Below are positions 61,038 to 64,000 of a stretch of DNA of 64,000 nucleotides, piece by piece. The DNA is from Prevotella sp. GTDB taxonomy: Bacteria > Bacteroidota > Bacteroidia > Bacteroidales > Bacteroidaceae. Position numbers and translations under genes: made by a program. The notes below the pieces were generated by a model that was not told the origin of the DNA, searched no databases, and saw only the letters and a list, made by a program, of their open reading frames with translations. Each line of letters begins with the position of its first letter. The first letter of the stretch is position 1. Location of the stretch: contig JAIKWS010000110.1 of the NCBI GenBank assembly GCA_024684515.1, positions 1 through 64,000 of the forward strand, given 5' to 3'.

Positions 61038-62456
61038 ATGAATGATCTTATCACCCTGTTGAGTGATGCTCTCTGGGCCTATCTGCTGATAGCTGTCCTG
61101 GTGCTGTGCGGACTATGGTTCACCTGGAAGACCAAAGGTGTGCAGTTCCGCATGATTGGTGAGATGTTCCGTCTGCTGGCCGACTCAGCCACCTCAGGAA
61201 CCAACGACCTTTCCGACAAGAATGCCCACCACAAGCATATCTCTTCCTTCCAGGCTTTTGCGGTATCCGTTGCCACGAGAGTGGGCACTGGCAATCTGGC
61301 TGGCGTAGCCACCGCCATTGCCATTGGCGGACCTGGAGCAGTATTCTGGATGTGGGTGATAGCCTTGCTAGGAGGAGCCACAGCCTTTGTCGAGTCAACC
61401 TTGGGACAGCTCTTCAAACAGCGCAACAAGGACTCATTCATCGGAGGACCAGCATATTACATTCTCAACGGACTGCATCTGAAGTGGATGGCCTATCTCT
61501 TTGCCATACTGATTACCATCACCTTCGGCCTTTCCTACAATTCCATCCAAAGCAACACCATCTGCGGAGCCATGCACGAGGCCTTTGGCTGGAGCCCCAT
61601 AGTAGTGGGTATCGTTATTTCCACTATTGCCCTCATCATCGTCTTTGGCGGCATCCACCGCATTGCACGTGTCAGTTCTGTGCTGGTACCAGTGATGGCT
61701 ATTGGCTATTTCCTTTTGGCAGTAGTCATCATCCTGTTGAACCTCGAGCATGTCCCACATGTGCTGAAAGTCATCATTGCCGATGCCTTTGGATGGGAAC
61801 AAGGCATGGGTGGTGCCTTGGGCATCACTATCATGAATGGTGTGAAACGAGGACTATTCAGCAACGAGGCTGGCGAGGGTAGCGCACCCAACGTAGCAGC
61901 CACAGCCACCGTCTCACATCCCGTGAAACAGGGGCTCATCCAGGCACTGGGAGTCTTTACCGACACGCTGCTGGTATGTTCGTGTACGGCCTTTGTTATT
62001 CTCATCAGTGGTCTGTACACCGTTCCTGAGCTCAATGGCATTGCACTCACCCAGGCTGCTCTAAGTAGTGAGATAGGTTCCTTTGGCACCCTGTTCATCG
62101 CCATCGCCATCTTCCTCTTTGCCTTCTCCTCCATCATCGGCAACTACTACTATGGCGAAGCCAACATCCGCTTCATGACCTCCAGTCAGTCTGTGCTCAC
62201 CGTTTACCGCATCTTCTCTGCTGGTGCAATGGTGATGGTTGGCGCTTTAGCCAGCCTGGAGTTCGTATGGAACCTGGGCGATCTTTGTATGGCACTACTT
62301 ACAGCCTGCAATCTGGTAGCCATCATCAAACTGGGTAAATATGTTTTCCGGCTGCTTGACGATTATCGCAATCAGAAACGCAACGGCACGAAGGAGCCCG
62401 TCTTTCATCGGAGCCTGTTACCTGACATCGAGCGTGACATTGCCTGTTGGGAATGA
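61038..62456 (+). CDS. Alanine/glycine:cation symporter (AGCS family)
   Basis: 472 residues with about 11 transmembrane segments. Family blocks are VATRVGTGNLAGVATAIAIG, GPGAVFWMWVIALLGGATAF, SFIGGPAYYI, GVKRGLFSNEAGEGSAPNVA and FAFSSIIGNYYYGEANIRFM. It imports alanine or glycine with Na+ (or H+) through the inner membrane. The C-terminal 40 residues are cytoplasmic and charged. It lies 58 bp after the GNAT gene; a weak own promoter cannot be excluded. No terminator found after it. Confidence 0.93.
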   Translation: MNDLITLLSDALWAYLLIAVLVLCGLWFTWKTKGVQFRMIGEMFRLLADSATSGTNDLSDKNAHHKHISSFQAFAVSVATRVGTGNLAGVATAIAIGGPGAVFWMWVIALLGGATAFVESTLGQLFKQRNKDSFIGGPAYYILNGLHLKWMAYLFAILITITFGLSYNSIQSNTICGAMHEAFGWSPIVVGIVISTIALIIVFGGIHRIARVSSVLVPVMAIGYFLLAVVIILLNLEHVPHVLKVIIADAFGWEQGMGGALGITIMNGVKRGLFSNEAGEGSAPNVAATATVSHPVKQGLIQALGVFTDTLLVCSCTAFVILISGLYTVPELNGIALTQAALSSEIGSFGTLFIAIAIFLFAFSSIIGNYYYGEANIRFMTSSQSVLTVYRIFSAGAMVMVGALASLEFVWNLGDLCMALLTACNLVAIIKLGKYVFRLLDDYRNQKRNGTKEPVFHRSLLPDIERDIACWE

Positions 62457-62506
62457 AGCCATGACCTTTACATGACATACCACCATAGTTATCAAAAACA
62501 GGCCTA

Positions 62507-63220
62507 CTACCTAAATGCATTAAACTCAACTATCGCGCTAACCTCATTGCCGATGTAGAGTGCTACCAGAACTGTACTCACAGAAACATGGAAAACCTTA
62601 GGAATCAGAATATCGCCCCGCTTAGCGGCAACCCTGTATTCCATCCTCATCATCCTGGTCTCAAAGTCATCGGGTAGCAGTTCCATCGCCATACGGATAT
62701 AATTGGCGTTGTTAACATGCTGGTTGTAGTCGATGTCTGCCTTCATCACAGCAATAGGCTCGTGCTGTTCCCCACCTTCTTTTGGCAAGATGATACGACG
62801 GTCGCCATAATTCATCTCCAGCTGCGAGTCCAACGTCATAGGGGCTATTGTGGCAGCGTCGACACGCTTCAGCTTCCCATTTGACTTGTCCACAAAAGCT
62901 CCCATGCTCCACGTCTTATAGCATGGCTTCCCCTCTTCATCATAGATAAAGGTATTGCGAAAACCAAACATAGGTTTCATGCCATAGACGGAGGTTGTCA
63001 CAGTCAGTTTCTCCTTAAAACTGGGCACTCTGACTATCTCTACCTGTCGCGATGCCAGCAGCTGAGCCATGTTCTGCTCCTTGAAAAATTCCTTCACACC
63101 GGGTTCTGAGTCAATCCACATCTCCGAACAATCCTGCATCATCTGCAGGGCAGAATAGAGTTTCAGCCTCCCTTCACTATTGCAAGTGCTCGTTGTTACT
63201 TGATATCTTAAGCTATACAT
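62507..63220 (-). CDS. Acyl-ACP thioesterase
   Basis: 237 residues with two hot-dog folds (PF01643-like). The first starts MYSLRYQVTTSTCNSEGRLK with the long helix LYSALQMMQDCSEMWIDSEP. The second carries the motif DIDYNQHVNNANYIRMAMEL, whose Asn and His are the catalytic pair in plant and bacterial FatA/FatB relatives. It releases fatty acids from acyl carrier protein in the cytoplasm. The start at 63220 is preferred because a -7 box lies at 63247-63254 inside the longer frame from 63328. Confidence 0.87.
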   Translation of the reverse strand: MYSLRYQVTTSTCNSEGRLKLYSALQMMQDCSEMWIDSEPGVKEFFKEQNMAQLLASRQVEIVRVPSFKEKLTVTTSVYGMKPMFGFRNTFIYDEEGKPCYKTWSMGAFVDKSNGKLKRVDAATIAPMTLDSQLEMNYGDRRIILPKEGGEQHEPIAVMKADIDYNQHVNNANYIRMAMELLPDDFETRMMRMEYRVAAKRGDILIPKVFHVSVSTVLVALYIGNEVSAIVEFNAFR

Positions 63221-63246
63221 ACCTCTGTTAACTTTGAAAATGACTG

Positions 63247-63254
63247 CAAATATA
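63247..63254 (-). promoter_or_regulatory. -7 promoter element (TATATTTG) of the thioesterase gene
   Basis: TATATTTG on the minus strand, 26 bp before the chosen ATG. No TTTG at the expected -33 position. Confidence 0.5.
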
Positions 63255-63438
63255 CGATTTGTTTTCGAGTTTTTAGTGTTCCTTATTTCTCCAATTTGGA
63301 TTCTTTTTTCCATTTCTCCCAATTCCATTCATGTTCCCTATAACAACACCTTATGGCATGAAAGACAAATAGGAATCATGAGACACTTTTACGGATTTTC
63401 AGGACACGGAATCTAGTGACGTCTAGAAGAGCTTTTTT

Positions 63439-63545
63439 CCTAGTTAGAGATAATTGTTTCCTAGTTAGAGATAATTGTTTCCTAGTTAGAGAAAAGTATT
63501 TTCCTGGTTAGGAAAAAATAATTCCCTAGTTAGGGAAAAATTTCT
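63439..63545. repeat. Array G: five 21-22-bp units beginning CCTAGTTAG
   Basis: Units of 21, 21, 22, 22 and about 21 bp start with CCTAGTTAG (one CCTGGTTAG), each followed by an A/T-rich tract. The first two are identical. The motif is the same type as array F at 37297-37381 (CCTAACTAG). The rest of 63329-63704 carries no gene. Confidence 0.85.
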
Positions 63546-63640
63546 ATGTGTTTTGCGTAAGACAAATTATGCTTCTTGCTTTCTGGGTGTGTTAGCGACT
63601 TTCACCAATGGAGTATGCCCATGCATGGCGGACAAATAAA

Positions 63641-63676
63641 AGAGGGATTGCATGCAGCTGATGCGTCCCTCTATTC
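63641..63676 (-). terminator. Terminator-like hairpin downstream of the last gene
   Basis: AGAGGGA pairs with TCCCTCT, with inner GCAT/ATGC. On the minus strand the stem is followed by TTTATTTG, suiting the gene ending at 63705. Confidence 0.55.
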
Positions 63677-63704
63677 AACCTGAGACATGTTTTTTGATGT
63701 ACGT

Positions 63705-64000
63705 CTATTGCGAGAATGCAGCCTCTTCAGCTGCCGCAATGATGTCCTCTCGCGATGTGTCGACGGGATTGTGGGTGATATCCGAGAGGTCGAATTCATC
63801 TTTCTCCTCCAATCGTGGCTTAGCAGGCTTCTTCCGCTCTTTGCGTTGCTTTTCCTTTGGCTGCTCTGCCTTTCTTAGCACCTCCATCTGTTGCAGCGGT
63901 TCCTTTTTCTTCTCAGATTCTTGTAGCACTTCCATCTGTGTCTGCACCCCTTTCTCCTGCTCTATGATGAACTCGTTTTTCTCTGCTTCCAGGTCTGGTG
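63705..64000 (-). CDS. C-terminal part of a highly charged protein (runs off the window)
   Basis: The frame is open from the window edge, so the true start is outside. The visible 97 residues are rich in E, K and Q (PDLEAEKNEFIIEQEKGVQT; KEKQRKERKKPAKPRLEEKD), with MEVLQESEKKKEP / MEVLRKAEQPKEK forming a short internal repeat. They end with a more ordered tail (DLSDITHNPVDTSREDIIAA, then AEEAAFSQ). It is likely coiled-coil or disordered. The family is not recognised. A GTG at 63947 should not be taken as the start. Confidence 0.6.
   Translation of the reverse strand, partial: PDLEAEKNEFIIEQEKGVQTQMEVLQESEKKKEPLQQMEVLRKAEQPKEKQRKERKKPAKPRLEEKDEFDLSDITHNPVDTSREDIIAAAEEAAFSQ

Noticed and set aside
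63687..63878. Plus-strand 63-codon frame at the window end
   Set aside because: It is antisense to the open charged-protein frame that continues out of the window and has no promoter.

Overview
The window looks like a chromosomal segment of a Bacteroidales bacterium, most likely Prevotellaceae (Prevotella sensu lato). The evidence is the Bacteroidetes promoter type (TAnnTTTG at -7, often TTTG 19-20 bp upstream), general absence of Shine-Dalgarno sequences, type IX secretion (T9SS)-like C-terminal tails, a PorE-like T9SS lipoprotein, a DUF4890 protein, a HlpA-like glycosyltransferase, meso-diaminopimelate dehydrogenase, and coding DNA of roughly balanced GC with AT-rich intergenic DNA. No rRNA, tRNA, CRISPR array, intact transposase or phage gene was found.

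Layout. 1-760 has no gene and holds a miniature inverted-repeat element, an interleaved inverted repeat and copy 1 of a 75-bp palindromic repeat. 761-1690 is a small winged-helix regulator with a membrane protein. 2225-5974 is an operon of a membrane TPR/HTH regulator, a secreted T9SS-type protein and a glycosyltransferase. 6716-12190 is topB-porE-rsmF. 12452-14656 is glyS plus an FKBP isomerase lipoprotein. 14770-16694 is a self-contained two-gene cassette of an AAA ATPase and a DUF4435 (TOPRIM-like) protein, resembling PARIS-type defence pairs. 16754-21764 holds a DUF4890 protein, a uracil/xanthine permease and clpB. 21824-24020 is a gene graveyard with three truncated genes joined end to end. 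24358-24620 is intergenic DNA made of three consecutive arrays with an 11-bp period.

24941-37274 is a long co-directional cluster: an alpha-2-macroglobulin-like protein, a DUF1573 protein, MeaB, IspH, a GH20 hexosaminidase and a subtilisin-like protease with a T9SS-type tail. 37490-39105 is frr-rsgA. 39250-41810 encodes small secreted proteins and an SGNH hydrolase. 41857-48412 is a signalling operon of two paralogous periplasmic-binding/PAS sensor kinases, one lacking the phosphoacceptor histidine, followed by an AraC-type regulator. 48413-48909 holds copy 2 of the palindromic repeat among gene remnants. 48910-62456 is mostly housekeeping: rsmA, a flippase-like membrane protein, pepD, corA, a DUF349 coiled-coil protein, ddh, nadB, a nitroreductase, greA, a GNAT acetyltransferase and an alanine/glycine symporter. 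62507-64000 has an acyl-ACP thioesterase, another repeat array and the C-terminal part of a charged protein running off the end.

The strongest leads for new biology are the intergenic periodic arrays (five different unit sequences, all exactly 11 bp, plus two arrays of 21-22 bp), the 75-bp palindromic element present in two inverted copies 48 kb apart, the AAA/DUF4435 cassette, and the histidine-less kinase paired with an intact paralogue. All functional calls rest on reading motifs by eye; no database search was run.
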